A stretch of DNA of 64,000 nt, taken from the NCBI RefSeq assembly GCF_013410745.1, contig NZ_JACCFY010000001.1:3224001-3288000 (forward strand), written 5' to 3'. Of the stretch, positions 54,511 through 62,250 are shown piece by piece. A model generated the notes under the pieces. It did not search any database and had not been told where the DNA came from. It saw only the letters and a program-made list of their open reading frames with translations. Position 1 is the first letter of the stretch. The number at the start of each line of letters is the position of its first letter. The DNA comes from Nesterenkonia xinjiangensis (GTDB lineage: Bacteria; Actinomycetota; Actinomycetes; Actinomycetales; Micrococcaceae). Both the position numbers and the translations under genes were made by a program.

Positions 54511-55518
54511 CTCTCCATGCTCACGACGATCGCCCCGATGTTCCTCGTGCTCGTCGTCGGATTCCTGGCGGGCTTCGCCTCCCGATTCCGCGGATTCCAG
54601 GGTGCGTTGAACGCCTTCGTCTTCTATTTCGGACTGCCGGCCTTCGTGTTCTCCGCCGTGGTGGCCGCACCTCCGACCGGCCGCTTTCCGGTGGGGGCGG
54701 TGATCATCGCCGCGATGGTCACGTTGGCGCTCTCCGTGGGGACCTACGGCACGGCCCATCTGCTGGGTTCGCGTGCCCGTGCTGGGGCGGCGCCGACTTC
54801 ACTGGCGGCCACCTTCGGCAACGTCGGCTACTTCGGCATCCCGATCACGCTGAGCACGATCGGGCCTGAGGCCGCACTGGCTGCCGGCATCATCCATCTG
54901 GTGCACAACATGATCTACATGACCGGTTATCCGGTGGTCCGCACGGCCCTCGGCGGGGCTGAGACCACGCCGCCGGGTCCCGGGGATGCGGGGGACACCT
55001 CCTCAGAGGTGGGGTTCCGCTCTGCCTGGCGACGTCGGCTCTGGCCGATCGTCCGCCGAGCGGTGCTGCTGAACCCCATCGCGCTCTCCATGGCCGCTGC
55101 ACTGCTGGTGGTGATGACCCCGCTGGCCCCGCCCCAGGTGTTCTCGGAAGGGGTGGAGATGATCGGACAGACCGCGGTCCCGCTGGCGCTGTTCGCCGTA
55201 GGGCTGGCCATGCACCCCGCACTGGAGGGCATCCGCAGCGGCGGAGTGCCCAAGCGTTCGATCGCGCTGGGCACGGGGGTCAAACTTCTGCTGCTGCCTG
55301 GGGTCACCTGGCTGGCGGTGCTTCCTTTCCTGGACCACTTGGGGCCGGTCTGGGCCGCGACACTGGTGCTGATGGCGGCCATGCCGTCGTCCACCACGGT
55401 CTTCATCTTCTCCGAGGAATACGATGGAGACGGTCGTCTGGCCGCGGCGATCCTGGTGGCAGGCACCGTGCTGAGCGTGGTGACGTTGCCGATGATCGCC
55501 GAGCTGCTGCAGATATAG
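54508..55518 (+). CDS. AEC (auxin efflux carrier) family transporter
   Basis: A 336-residue membrane protein with about ten helices, split by a hydrophilic loop near residues 150-175. Family segments are FYFGLPAFVFSAVVAAPP, TFGNVGYFGIPITLSTIG with the crossover Gly/Pro region, and AAMPSSTTVFIFSEEY in the second half. AEC members move small carboxylates such as malate or malonate; the substrate here is not predictable. It is transcribed alone, then 283 bp without a gene follow. Confidence 0.88.
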   Translation: MLSMLTTIAPMFLVLVVGFLAGFASRFRGFQGALNAFVFYFGLPAFVFSAVVAAPPTGRFPVGAVIIAAMVTLALSVGTYGTAHLLGSRARAGAAPTSLAATFGNVGYFGIPITLSTIGPEAALAAGIIHLVHNMIYMTGYPVVRTALGGAETTPPGPGDAGDTSSEVGFRSAWRRRLWPIVRRAVLLNPIALSMAAALLVVMTPLAPPQVFSEGVEMIGQTAVPLALFAVGLAMHPALEGIRSGGVPKRSIALGTGVKLLLLPGVTWLAVLPFLDHLGPVWAATLVLMAAMPSSTTVFIFSEEYDGDGRLAAAILVAGTVLSVVTLPMIAELLQI

Positions 55519-55629
55519 GGGAGGTCGCGACGGTCGGTCGGGGACCATCACCCTTCGGAGGCCGAGCTTGAGCACGCGTGAAGGCGGCAGGCTCTCCTGC
55601 CAGAACTCACTCGTCACCGGCCTCATCAT

Positions 55630-55685
55630 CGTGACGATGGAATCGAACGTCACGTCTTAACAAGGCGAGTGATCTTCCCTAGTGT
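55630..55685 (+). promoter_or_regulatory. Promoter and possible operator of the small secreted protein gene
   Basis: TTAACA (55657-55662) and TAGTGT (55680-55685) are separated by 17 bp. Just upstream a 7-bp inverted repeat, CGTGACG/CGTCACG (55630-55636, 55648-55654), ends 2 bp before the -35 box and may bind a regulator. The remainder of the gap 55519-55801 contains only a short GGCAGG/CCTGCC hairpin (55586-55601) that may end the AEC transcript. Confidence 0.55.
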
Positions 55686-55801
55686 GGGGTGCAGAGTCCG
55701 TCGGGAATCGTGGACCGCAGGCATTCGATGTGCGGCGATGCGGCGGCGCTCACTGAGCACACGGAAGAATGAGAACACCGCAGAAGGGGTGCCGAGAGAC
55801 A

Positions 55802-56236
55802 ATGATGACACGGACTTTCTATGCCACCGCAGCAGCCGCAGCACTGACCATCGGCACAGCAGGAGCCGCCTCCGCTGCCGGTGACGGCCACCACCCCGCT
55901 GAGCCAGAGGCCCCCGCCCCGAGCCCCGAGCCAGTGCTCACGGAGACCGAAGAGCCGCCGAACGCCCCGGTTCTCGAGATCAACCGTCTCAACCACCTGG
56001 TGATCGTGACCTGGGAACCGGTGGATGGCGCTGAGACGTACCGGTGGTCACTGGCAAGCGAAGAAGAGACCGTCGACGGCGGCCTCACGCACGAGGGCAA
56101 CCGGGCGATCGCGTACGACACCATAGGACTTGAGCCCGGTTTCTACACGCTCAGTGTGATCGGATTCGACGAGAACGGTGTTCCCGGCGAGGCAAGCAGT
56201 GTGGAGGTCCAGGTCGCCGGGATGATCGGCGGCTGA
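55802..56236 (+). CDS. Small secreted protein with a fibronectin-III-like domain
   Basis: A 144-residue exported protein. The signal peptide (about residues 1-28) ends in GAASA-AGDG. A Pro/Glu-rich spacer follows, then a single beta-sandwich resembling fibronectin type III (about 60-140: NHLVIVTWEPVDGAETYRWSL and LEPGFYTLSVIGFDENG). No anchor or LPxTG is visible, so it is probably released or loosely wall-bound. Start ATG at 55802 (or 55805), after GAGAG. Function unknown. Confidence 0.75.
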   Translation: MMTRTFYATAAAAALTIGTAGAASAAGDGHHPAEPEAPAPSPEPVLTETEEPPNAPVLEINRLNHLVIVTWEPVDGAETYRWSLASEEETVDGGLTHEGNRAIAYDTIGLEPGFYTLSVIGFDENGVPGEASSVEVQVAGMIGG

Positions 56237-56325
56237 GCGATACCCACAACGCAGAGGTGCTCTGAAGGCCCCGCCAGAGGTGAGGGCCAGCTAGGTGCTA
56301 AGACGGGACATCCGCACCAGCGTCT

Positions 56326-56371
56326 CGGCGGGCCGTCCGCGACGCTGACGCAGTGTCGGGACGGCCCGCCG
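56326..56371. terminator. Bidirectional terminator
   Basis: Perfect 13-bp arms (56326-56338, 56359-56371) with a 20-nt loop lie between the convergent secreted-protein and SGNH-hydrolase genes. Confidence 0.75.
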
Positions 56372-56375
56372 TCGT

Positions 56376-57536
56376 TCATCGTCCCGAAGGGCTCGCCAGC
56401 ACTGCGCGGGCGAAACGTTCCCCGATGAAGCGGTGCGTCGCAGTGTCGGGGTGCAGGCCATCCGGCAGAGGACGGGTCTGTGCGTCGTCAGGACCATAGA
56501 GCTCCAGGCCGTCCACCAGGTGAAGGTCCGGGTCGGTCGAGGCTCGCTCTGTCACGATGCGCGTCAGCTCGGTCCGCACCACCGTCAGGTCGAGCCGCCC
56601 CTCAGAGACGTGTGCCGGATCCCCGGTGGCGTGGAAGACCCGACGCACGCCGCCGTCGTCATCCGTATGGTCCGTCGCGACGACCGGCCCGGGGGTGAGC
56701 TCCTGGATGCCGCACCACAGGGGCGTGATCACGTGCACCGGCGTGTGCGGATGGCCGTCGCGGATCGTGTCCAGGAAGCCGTGGACCGCCGGAGAGAAGC
56801 TGCGCAGCCGGAAGACGTCCCCGTTGACCACGTTGATCCCCAGCTTGAGGGTGATCACCTCGGCCGGCAGGTCACGGATGGTGCGGGCGGTGAACTGGTC
56901 GAGCATCGCATTGCCGCCGAAGCCCAGGTTCACCACGTCGTGGCCAGAGAGCCGCGCCGCCACGGCGGGCCATGTCCGGGAGGGGCCTTCCGCATCGGAG
57001 CCGTGGCTGATGGAGCTGCCGTGGTGCACCCAGCGCGGTCCGGCCGGCGGCACCGGGAACACAGGCTCGTCGCTCTGCAGGGACACCAGCTCGGCGGGCT
57101 CCTCATACGGCAGCCAGATCTCCACGAGCTTCTCTCCGGTAGGCAGCAGCCCTGTCGGCGCCGCATCGGAGAGCTCCACCGTCCATGGTGCGTCCGGCAT
57201 GTCGCAGGGGTGCGCCACCGCTCGTGAGGTCAGGACGCCGTCGACCAGCACATCATGCACCGGCGCGGGGCGCACAGGGTCCTGACGGGCTCCCAGGTCG
57301 GTCGGCAGCACCTGCATCGACAGACGTCGGGCGCTGGTCCGCAGTCGGAGCCGCACACCGGCCGGCGCCGCCGCCACGGCTGCCGTGCCCGGATCATGGA
57401 GCTGGGCGCGCGCGTGGGCAGGCAGACGCTGGGGCAGGAGCCCGTGCCTCCCGGGGACGAGCTCCACCGCCCCATGGAGGTGGTGATCCATGATGCGGGT
57501 GGTCTGCAGGGCAGTGGCCTGGGACAGCTCGGTCAT
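56376..57536 (-). CDS. SGNH/GDSL-family hydrolase with N-terminal beta domain
   Basis: A 386-residue protein. An N-terminal beta-rich accessory domain (about 1-165) precedes an SGNH esterase domain. Block I is GSSISHGSD with the nucleophilic Ser, block II GFGGNAM, block III KLGINVVNGD and block V DGLHPD with the Asp and His. There is no signal peptide, so it is probably cytoplasmic; the layout resembles SsfX3-like acyl esterases. Start ATG 57536 is preceded by TAGACT (8 nt away) and by GGAGG too close to function. The frame extends a further 48 codons upstream but across the divergent chrA promoter region. Confidence 0.85.
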   Translation of the reverse strand: MTELSQATALQTTRIMDHHLHGAVELVPGRHGLLPQRLPAHARAQLHDPGTAAVAAAPAGVRLRLRTSARRLSMQVLPTDLGARQDPVRPAPVHDVLVDGVLTSRAVAHPCDMPDAPWTVELSDAAPTGLLPTGEKLVEIWLPYEEPAELVSLQSDEPVFPVPPAGPRWVHHGSSISHGSDAEGPSRTWPAVAARLSGHDVVNLGFGGNAMLDQFTARTIRDLPAEVITLKLGINVVNGDVFRLRSFSPAVHGFLDTIRDGHPHTPVHVITPLWCGIQELTPGPVVATDHTDDDGGVRRVFHATGDPAHVSEGRLDLTVVRTELTRIVTERASTDPDLHLVDGLELYGPDDAQTRPLPDGLHPDTATHRFIGERFARAVLASPSGR

Positions 57537-57662
57537 GCCTCCAGAGTCTACTGACCTCCCCGTGGCCGGCCTGCGGGTCCACCCGTCGCTCGCAGGCCGC
57601 AGAACGGGACGAGGCGGTGACGTTCGCCATCCGTTAACCTGACTTCGACAGTCTGGAGTCCT

Positions 57663-58904
57663 GTGAGCCACGTACACCACCCCTCAGTCCCCGCTCGAGG
57701 CCATGACGGCAGCGTCGCCGAGGTCTTCCTCATCTTCCTCCGTCTCGGACTGACCTCGTTCGGCGGTCCGGTCGCCCACCTGGCCTATTTCCGTGAGGCC
57801 TTCGTGGAGCGGCGCCGGTGGCTGAGCGAGAAGGCCTATGCGGATCTCGTCGCTCTGTGCCAGTTCCTGCCGGGGCCGGCCTCCAGCCAGGTTGGGATGG
57901 CCCTGGGTCTGCAGCGAGCCGGCTGGGGAGGGATGTGCGCGGCATGGTTCGCCTTCACCCTGCCCTCGGTGCTGCTCCTGGTGGCCTTCGCCTATGGTGT
58001 CGCCACGCTCGGGGACTTCTCTGATGCGGGCTGGATCCACGGGCTCAAGGCCGCCGCCGTCGGCGTCGTCGCCCATGCGGTGCTCGGCATGGCGAAGACG
58101 CTCACCCCGGATGCGCCCCGGGCGAGCATCGCCGCCGGGGCCATGATCACTGTGGTGCTCGTCCCGCAGCCTTTCGTGCAGGTGGGGGCGATCGCCGTCG
58201 CCGGACTGGTCGGCCTGCTGTGGCTGCGTCCCGAGACTCCTCAGCCCCGGGACGAGGACGCCTTCACCGTCAAGGTCTCCAAGAAGGTCTCCGCCGGTGC
58301 GCTGATCCTCTTCGGTGCCCTGCTGGTGGGGCTGCCGCTGCTGGTCGCCTCCGCCGGGTCGGCCGCTTGGCACGGGGCGGCCCAGCTGGTGGACCTCTTC
58401 TATCGCGCAGGCTCTCTGGTCTTCGGCGGCGGGCACGTGGTCCTCCCGCTGCTGGAGGCGGAGATGGTCGGGCCCGGGCTGGTCGACTCGGAGGTCTTCC
58501 TGGCCGGCTACGGCGCCGCCCAGGCGGTACCCGGCCCGCTCTTCACCTTCGCCGGCTACCTGGGCGCCTCGACGATCGAGGGACCCGGCGGTGCCGCCGG
58601 GGCACTGATCGCCGTGGGGGCGATCTTCCTGCCTGCGGCGCTGCTGGTCATCGGAGCCCTGCCGTTCTGGGAGGCGCTGCGGGGTGCGCCGCTGGCACGG
58701 CGGGCATTGACGGGTGTCAACGCCGGGGTGGTCGGAATCCTCGCGGCCGCGCTCTATGACCCGGTGTTCACCGCCGGAGTGCTCGACGTCGGCCTGGTCG
58801 CCCTGGCCGTGGCCGTGGCCTGCTTCGTCGCGTTGAACAGCTGGAAGGTGCCGGCCTGGGCGGTCGTCATCGGTGCAGGCTTCCTGGGCTGGATCGTGCT
58901 CTGA
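57663..58904 (+). CDS. ChrA-type chromate/anion transporter
   Basis: A 413-residue CHR-superfamily membrane protein with two homologous halves. LGLTSFGGPVAHLAYFREA with CQFLPGPASSQVGMALG is the N-half signature, and AGSLVFGGGHVVLPLLEAE with GYGAAQAVPGPLFTFAGYLG is the C-half one. Long two-domain ChrA proteins export chromate or related oxyanions. No chrB or other metal-resistance gene is adjacent, so chromate itself is not assured. The GTG start has GGAG 5 bp upstream. It is divergent from the SGNH gene. Confidence 0.9.
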   Translation: MSHVHHPSVPARGHDGSVAEVFLIFLRLGLTSFGGPVAHLAYFREAFVERRRWLSEKAYADLVALCQFLPGPASSQVGMALGLQRAGWGGMCAAWFAFTLPSVLLLVAFAYGVATLGDFSDAGWIHGLKAAAVGVVAHAVLGMAKTLTPDAPRASIAAGAMITVVLVPQPFVQVGAIAVAGLVGLLWLRPETPQPRDEDAFTVKVSKKVSAGALILFGALLVGLPLLVASAGSAAWHGAAQLVDLFYRAGSLVFGGGHVVLPLLEAEMVGPGLVDSEVFLAGYGAAQAVPGPLFTFAGYLGASTIEGPGGAAGALIAVGAIFLPAALLVIGALPFWEALRGAPLARRALTGVNAGVVGILAAALYDPVFTAGVLDVGLVALAVAVACFVALNSWKVPAWAVVIGAGFLGWIVL

Positions 58905-58966
58905 GCACCGTCCGGGACGTGCCGTCGTCGGGCAGACCGTGTGAGGTCCCGCACGCCCTCGTCGAC

Positions 58967-58972
58967 TAGACT
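58967..58972 (+). promoter_or_regulatory. Possible -10 box for the thiD transcript
   Basis: TAGACT lies 8 bp before the first base of the TPP aptamer, where a riboswitch transcript would begin; no clear -35. Confidence 0.4.
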
Positions 58973-58980
58973 CGATCAGC

Positions 58981-59080
58981 GGCACGGGGTGCCTGAGCCT
59001 GCGGAGCGACTCTGCACAGCGGCTCAGGCTGAGAGCACACCCGTTGAACCTGATCCTGATCATGCTCGCGAAGGGATGCC
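58981..59080 (+). promoter_or_regulatory. TPP riboswitch (THI element)
   Basis: Conserved blocks in order: CGGGGTGCC (58985-58993), CTGAGA (59029-59034), ACCCGTTGAACCTGATC (59039-59055) and AAGGGATGCC (59071-59080). The closing helix pairs GGCA (58981-58984) with TGCC (59077-59080). AAGGGA in the 3' strand also serves as the thiD ribosome site, 7 nt before its ATG, so TPP binding would hide it. That is translational control without an expression platform. Confidence 0.93.
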
Positions 59081-59083
59081 CCG

Positions 59084-59959
59084 ATGACGTCACCCTCCTC
59101 TGCTCGCCCAGCTCCGGGCTCCCCACGGGAGATTCCCAACATCCTCTCCATCGCCGGGACCGACCCCACCGGGGGAGCCGGGATCCACGCGGACCTGAAG
59201 AGCTTCGCCGCCCACGGCGGCTACGGGATGGCGGTGGTGACTGCGCTGGTCGCGCAGAACACCCAGGGTGTCCGGGAGATCCATCTGCCCCCGGTCTCCT
59301 TCCTGCAGGCGCAGCTGGAGGCGGTCAGCGATGACGTCTCTCTGGACGCGGTCAAGGTGGGCATGCTCGGAACGGTGGACGTCATCGAGACCGTCTCCAC
59401 TTGGTGGGACGCTCTGCCGGGCCGGCCTTGGCTGGTGGTGGATCCGGTGATGGTCGCAACCTCGGGGGACCGGTTGCTCCAACCGGACGCGGAGCAGGCG
59501 CTCATCGGATTTCTGCACCGGGCGGACCTCATCACCCCGAACATCCCGGAGCTGGCGCTCCTGGCCGGAGGACCACCCTCCGAGGACGGCGAGTCGCTGA
59601 TCCGCCAGGCCCGCACCGTGGCGGACGCCCATGACGTCGTCGTGCTCGCCAAAGGCGGACATTTCGACGACGACGAGGTCGAGGACATCCTGGTCCACCC
59701 GGCCGAGGACGACGGCACGCGCAGGCCCGAGGGGCGGCACGTCTCGGAGCGCATCCGCACCACCAACACCCACGGCACCGGCTGCTCGGTGTCCTCGGCG
59801 TTGGCCGCACTGCGGGCACGTGGACTGGACTGGGAGACGGCGGTGCCTGTGGTCAAGGAATGGATGACGGCGGCCCTGCGAGACACCGAGCGGCTCGACG
59901 TCGGCCGCGGCCACGGACCCATCCAGCACTTCGCGCAGCTGTGGGAACGCCGCTTCTGA
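59084..59959 (+). CDS. thiD: Hydroxymethylpyrimidine/phosphomethylpyrimidine kinase
   Basis: A 291-residue ribokinase-fold enzyme phosphorylating HMP and HMP-P for thiamine synthesis or salvage. It has ILSIAGTDPTGGAGIHADLK, the DPVMVATSGDRLL segment, and the anion-hole motif NTHGTGCSVSSAL with the catalytic Cys typical of ThiD. It is controlled by the TPP riboswitch immediately upstream and is the only thiamine gene in the window. It ends 2 bp before the end of the convergent alarmone synthetase gene. Confidence 0.95.
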   Translation: MTSPSSARPAPGSPREIPNILSIAGTDPTGGAGIHADLKSFAAHGGYGMAVVTALVAQNTQGVREIHLPPVSFLQAQLEAVSDDVSLDAVKVGMLGTVDVIETVSTWWDALPGRPWLVVDPVMVATSGDRLLQPDAEQALIGFLHRADLITPNIPELALLAGGPPSEDGESLIRQARTVADAHDVVVLAKGGHFDDDEVEDILVHPAEDDGTRRPEGRHVSERIRTTNTHGTGCSVSSALAALRARGLDWETAVPVVKEWMTAALRDTERLDVGRGHGPIQHFAQLWERRF

Positions 59960-59961
59960 GC

Positions 59962-60957
59962 TCAGTTCTGCTGAGAGGAGGCCTGCTGGGCGATGTCCTC
60001 CCACTTCCAGGCGGCTGTGGTGGCCTGCTCGCCGGAGAACTCGTCCTCCGAGAGCTCCTCATCCGGGAACCACGGCCCGGTGCGGGGCCGGTCGGCAGCG
60101 GCTGGGGTGGGGCCGGTGGCGCCCTGGCCAGAGGTGGGGGCCTGCTCCTTGAGCTGAGTCACGCGGTCCCTGATCTCAGCCATCTGGCGATCCAACGCGG
60201 CAGCCTTCTCCGCGGCGTCACGCAGCTCCTCGTGAATGTCGTCCGGGACCTCGCCGGAGTAGGTGTAGTAGATCTTGTGCTCCAGGGAGGCCCAGAAGTC
60301 CATGGCGACGGTGCGGATCTGCACCTCGACGTAGACGAACTCGGTGCGATTCGAGAGGAACACCGGAACCTGCACGATCACGTGCAGACTCTGGTAGCCA
60401 TTGGGCTTGGGACTACGGATGTAGTCCTTGACCTCCACGACCCGCAGGTCCGGCTGGCTGCACAGCATCTCCGCCACCCAGTAGGCGTCGGAGACGAAAG
60501 AGGTGGTGATGCGGATGCCCGCGATGTCTCGGATCGATCCACGGATGCCCTCCAACGTCGGCTCGCAGCCGTAGCGCTGCACCTTGTCCAGGATCCGATC
60601 CAGGGACTTCAGCCGGAAGTTCACGTGCTCGATGGGGGAGTAGTCGCGGGTGTGCTCGAACTCCTCACGCAGCACGTTGATCTTGGTGAGGACCTCGTCC
60701 ATGCCGAACTTGTAGTGCAGCTGGAACTCGGTGAGCTGTCGGCGGATGTCGATCATCCGCGGCACCACCCCGGTGGTGCCGTTCTTGCCGGCGTTGGTGT
60801 GGAGCTGCTTCAGCAGCTGCTGATAGGTGTCGTCCTCATGCTCCTCGCTCCGGGCGAGGGCGGCGCCGGTGGGCCGGGGCTGCTGCCGGGGGGAAGGGCT
60901 TCGCCCATCAGTCGACAGGAGACGGCTGTCGGCCTCAGTGGACTGGCCAGCGGACAT
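59962..60957 (-). CDS. Small alarmone synthetase (RelA/SpoT domain, RelQ-like)
   Basis: A 331-residue (p)ppGpp synthetase lacking the HD hydrolase, TGS and ACT domains of long RSH proteins. The synthetase domain (about 85-250) has FRLKSLDRILDKVQRYG for ATP binding, RDIAGIRITTSF, SPKPNGYQSLHV with the GTP-stacking Tyr, and EVQIRTVAMDFWASLEHKIYY, the small-synthetase signature. A charged coiled tail and a disordered end follow. Start ATG 60957 has AAGGAGTG 6 bp upstream; the frame runs on into sorC but that is not coding. It is convergent with thiD. Gap 60958-61144 shows nothing clear. Confidence 0.9.
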   Translation of the reverse strand: MSAGQSTEADSRLLSTDGRSPSPRQQPRPTGAALARSEEHEDDTYQQLLKQLHTNAGKNGTTGVVPRMIDIRRQLTEFQLHYKFGMDEVLTKINVLREEFEHTRDYSPIEHVNFRLKSLDRILDKVQRYGCEPTLEGIRGSIRDIAGIRITTSFVSDAYWVAEMLCSQPDLRVVEVKDYIRSPKPNGYQSLHVIVQVPVFLSNRTEFVYVEVQIRTVAMDFWASLEHKIYYTYSGEVPDDIHEELRDAAEKAAALDRQMAEIRDRVTQLKEQAPTSGQGATGPTPAAADRPRTGPWFPDEELSEDEFSGEQATTAAWKWEDIAQQASSQQN

Positions 60958-61144
60958 GGTCACTCCTTCGTATTCCATCCCGGGGCAGAGCTGCTCGCCG
61001 GGGAGGTCGAGTCGGTGCACCTCGACCCCTTCGATTCTCGACCCTAGGAGCAGAACCTGTGAAGTCCCTCGACGGTTGTGGCCGAATCGATACCTTCTGC
61101 ACCTCGATGGACTGCCGCGGGGAACTGCGGCGTGCGGGCACTGA

Positions 61145-62140
61145 TCAGGCCCCTCCAGCAGCCTGATCGCGCGGGTGCCCGTAGGCCAGCCGGTCGGCGG
61201 AGATCTGGTCGAGCACCAGATCGGTGACGAGCCCGGCGGCGAGGGCTCCCCGCAGCGCCGGAACCTTGTGCGGCCCGTTGACCACACAGATCCGGCGCGG
61301 GACGCGGACCAGCTCCGAGGGCACCGGACCGGAGCCGCGGCGGTTGAGCGCGATGTCCTCCCAGCTGCCGTCCGCGCGGAGGAAGACGGTGCAGACATCG
61401 CCGACCACCTGCTCTGAGGAGAGCGCGTTGAGGTCGTCGCGGCTGAGGTACCCGCCGGAGTACACCTGGGAGGGCAGCCCTTCGGCGAAGGTGCCGACGC
61501 CGAAGACCGCCAGCGCGGCGCGACGGTGCATGTCCAGGATCCGCCGCGTCGAGCGTTCGCGCCACAGCGCCTGCTTGGTCTCCTCATAGTCGAAGAACGC
61601 GGGCACGGCGAAGACATGGGCGCGCGCGCCGTAGGCGGCGGCGAATCGCTCGACCACGCCGATCCCGGTGCCCAGGGGCGCGCCGATGCCCTCCGGCTCG
61701 GAGTTGACGGCTCCGTTGAGCTGGACGACGTGCAGGTCCGGAACCTCCCGTCTGTTCAGCCGGGCCACCACTGAGGTCATGGTCTGGCCCCAGGCGACGC
61801 CGACCACGGAGTCGGGACGTACCAGCCGGTCGACCAGGCCGGCGGCGAGCACCGCCACGCTGTCGCTGCGGCGCGAGGGGGCGTCGCCGCGTTCGGAGAC
61901 GGCCACATGGGCGCGCACCCCGTAGAGCTCCCCGATCCGGTGCTCCAGGGCGCTGGGACGGTCCACGGGAGGGTGCAGGGAAATCCGCACGATGCCCTCG
62001 CGCCGCGCCTGCTGGAGGAGCCGGGAGACTGTCGATCGGGAGACGCCGAGCTCTGCGGCCACCGCCTGCATCGTGCGATGTTCCCCGTAGTACATCCGTG
62101 CAGCGTGGTACTCGGCCTTCTCCCGATACGTGGTCTTCAT
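61145..62140 (-). CDS. SorC/DeoR-type sugar-binding transcriptional regulator
   Basis: A 331-residue regulator. The N-terminal helix-turn-helix (about 22-46, MQAVAAELGVSRSTVSRLLQ) is followed by the SorC effector domain (about 60-325; VVGVAWGQTMTSVVARL and VCVVNGPHK-type segments), which binds phosphorylated sugars or polyols. It is divergent from glpD with a shared palindrome, so it most likely controls glycerol-3-phosphate use and itself. Start ATG 62140 follows GATACT by 7 nt. Confidence 0.9.
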   Translation of the reverse strand: MKTTYREKAEYHAARMYYGEHRTMQAVAAELGVSRSTVSRLLQQARREGIVRISLHPPVDRPSALEHRIGELYGVRAHVAVSERGDAPSRRSDSVAVLAAGLVDRLVRPDSVVGVAWGQTMTSVVARLNRREVPDLHVVQLNGAVNSEPEGIGAPLGTGIGVVERFAAAYGARAHVFAVPAFFDYEETKQALWRERSTRRILDMHRRAALAVFGVGTFAEGLPSQVYSGGYLSRDDLNALSSEQVVGDVCTVFLRADGSWEDIALNRRGSGPVPSELVRVPRRICVVNGPHKVPALRGALAAGLVTDLVLDQISADRLAYGHPRDQAAGGA

Positions 62141-62160
62141 AGGGCGCAGTATCCCCTATT

Positions 62161-62178
62161 TCTGCACGTATGTGCAGA
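62161..62178. promoter_or_regulatory. 18-bp palindromic operator between sorC-type gene and glpD
   Basis: TCTGCAC-GTAT-GTGCAGA is a perfect inverted repeat. It covers the presumed -35/spacer of the regulator (TGCACA 62176-62171, GATACT 62153-62148, minus strand) and ends 4 bp before the presumed glpD -35. That placement suits autoregulation plus control of glpD. Confidence 0.7.
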
Positions 62179-62182
62179 TTCC

Positions 62183-62211
62183 TTGAGAAGATGCACCACA
62201 CCCGGTGAGAT
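62183..62211 (+). promoter_or_regulatory. Putative glpD promoter
   Basis: TTGAGA (62183-62188) and TGAGAT (62206-62211) with a 17-bp spacer, 40 bp before the glpD start. Confidence 0.5.
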
Positions 62212-62250
62212 GGGTCCCACATCGCCGTCCATGTGACAAGGAGATCGCCG

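Noticed and set aside
60958-61617. N-terminal extension of the alarmone synthetase into the sorC gene
   Set aside because: Same-strand frame overlapping most of the sorC-type gene in another frame; no family similarity.
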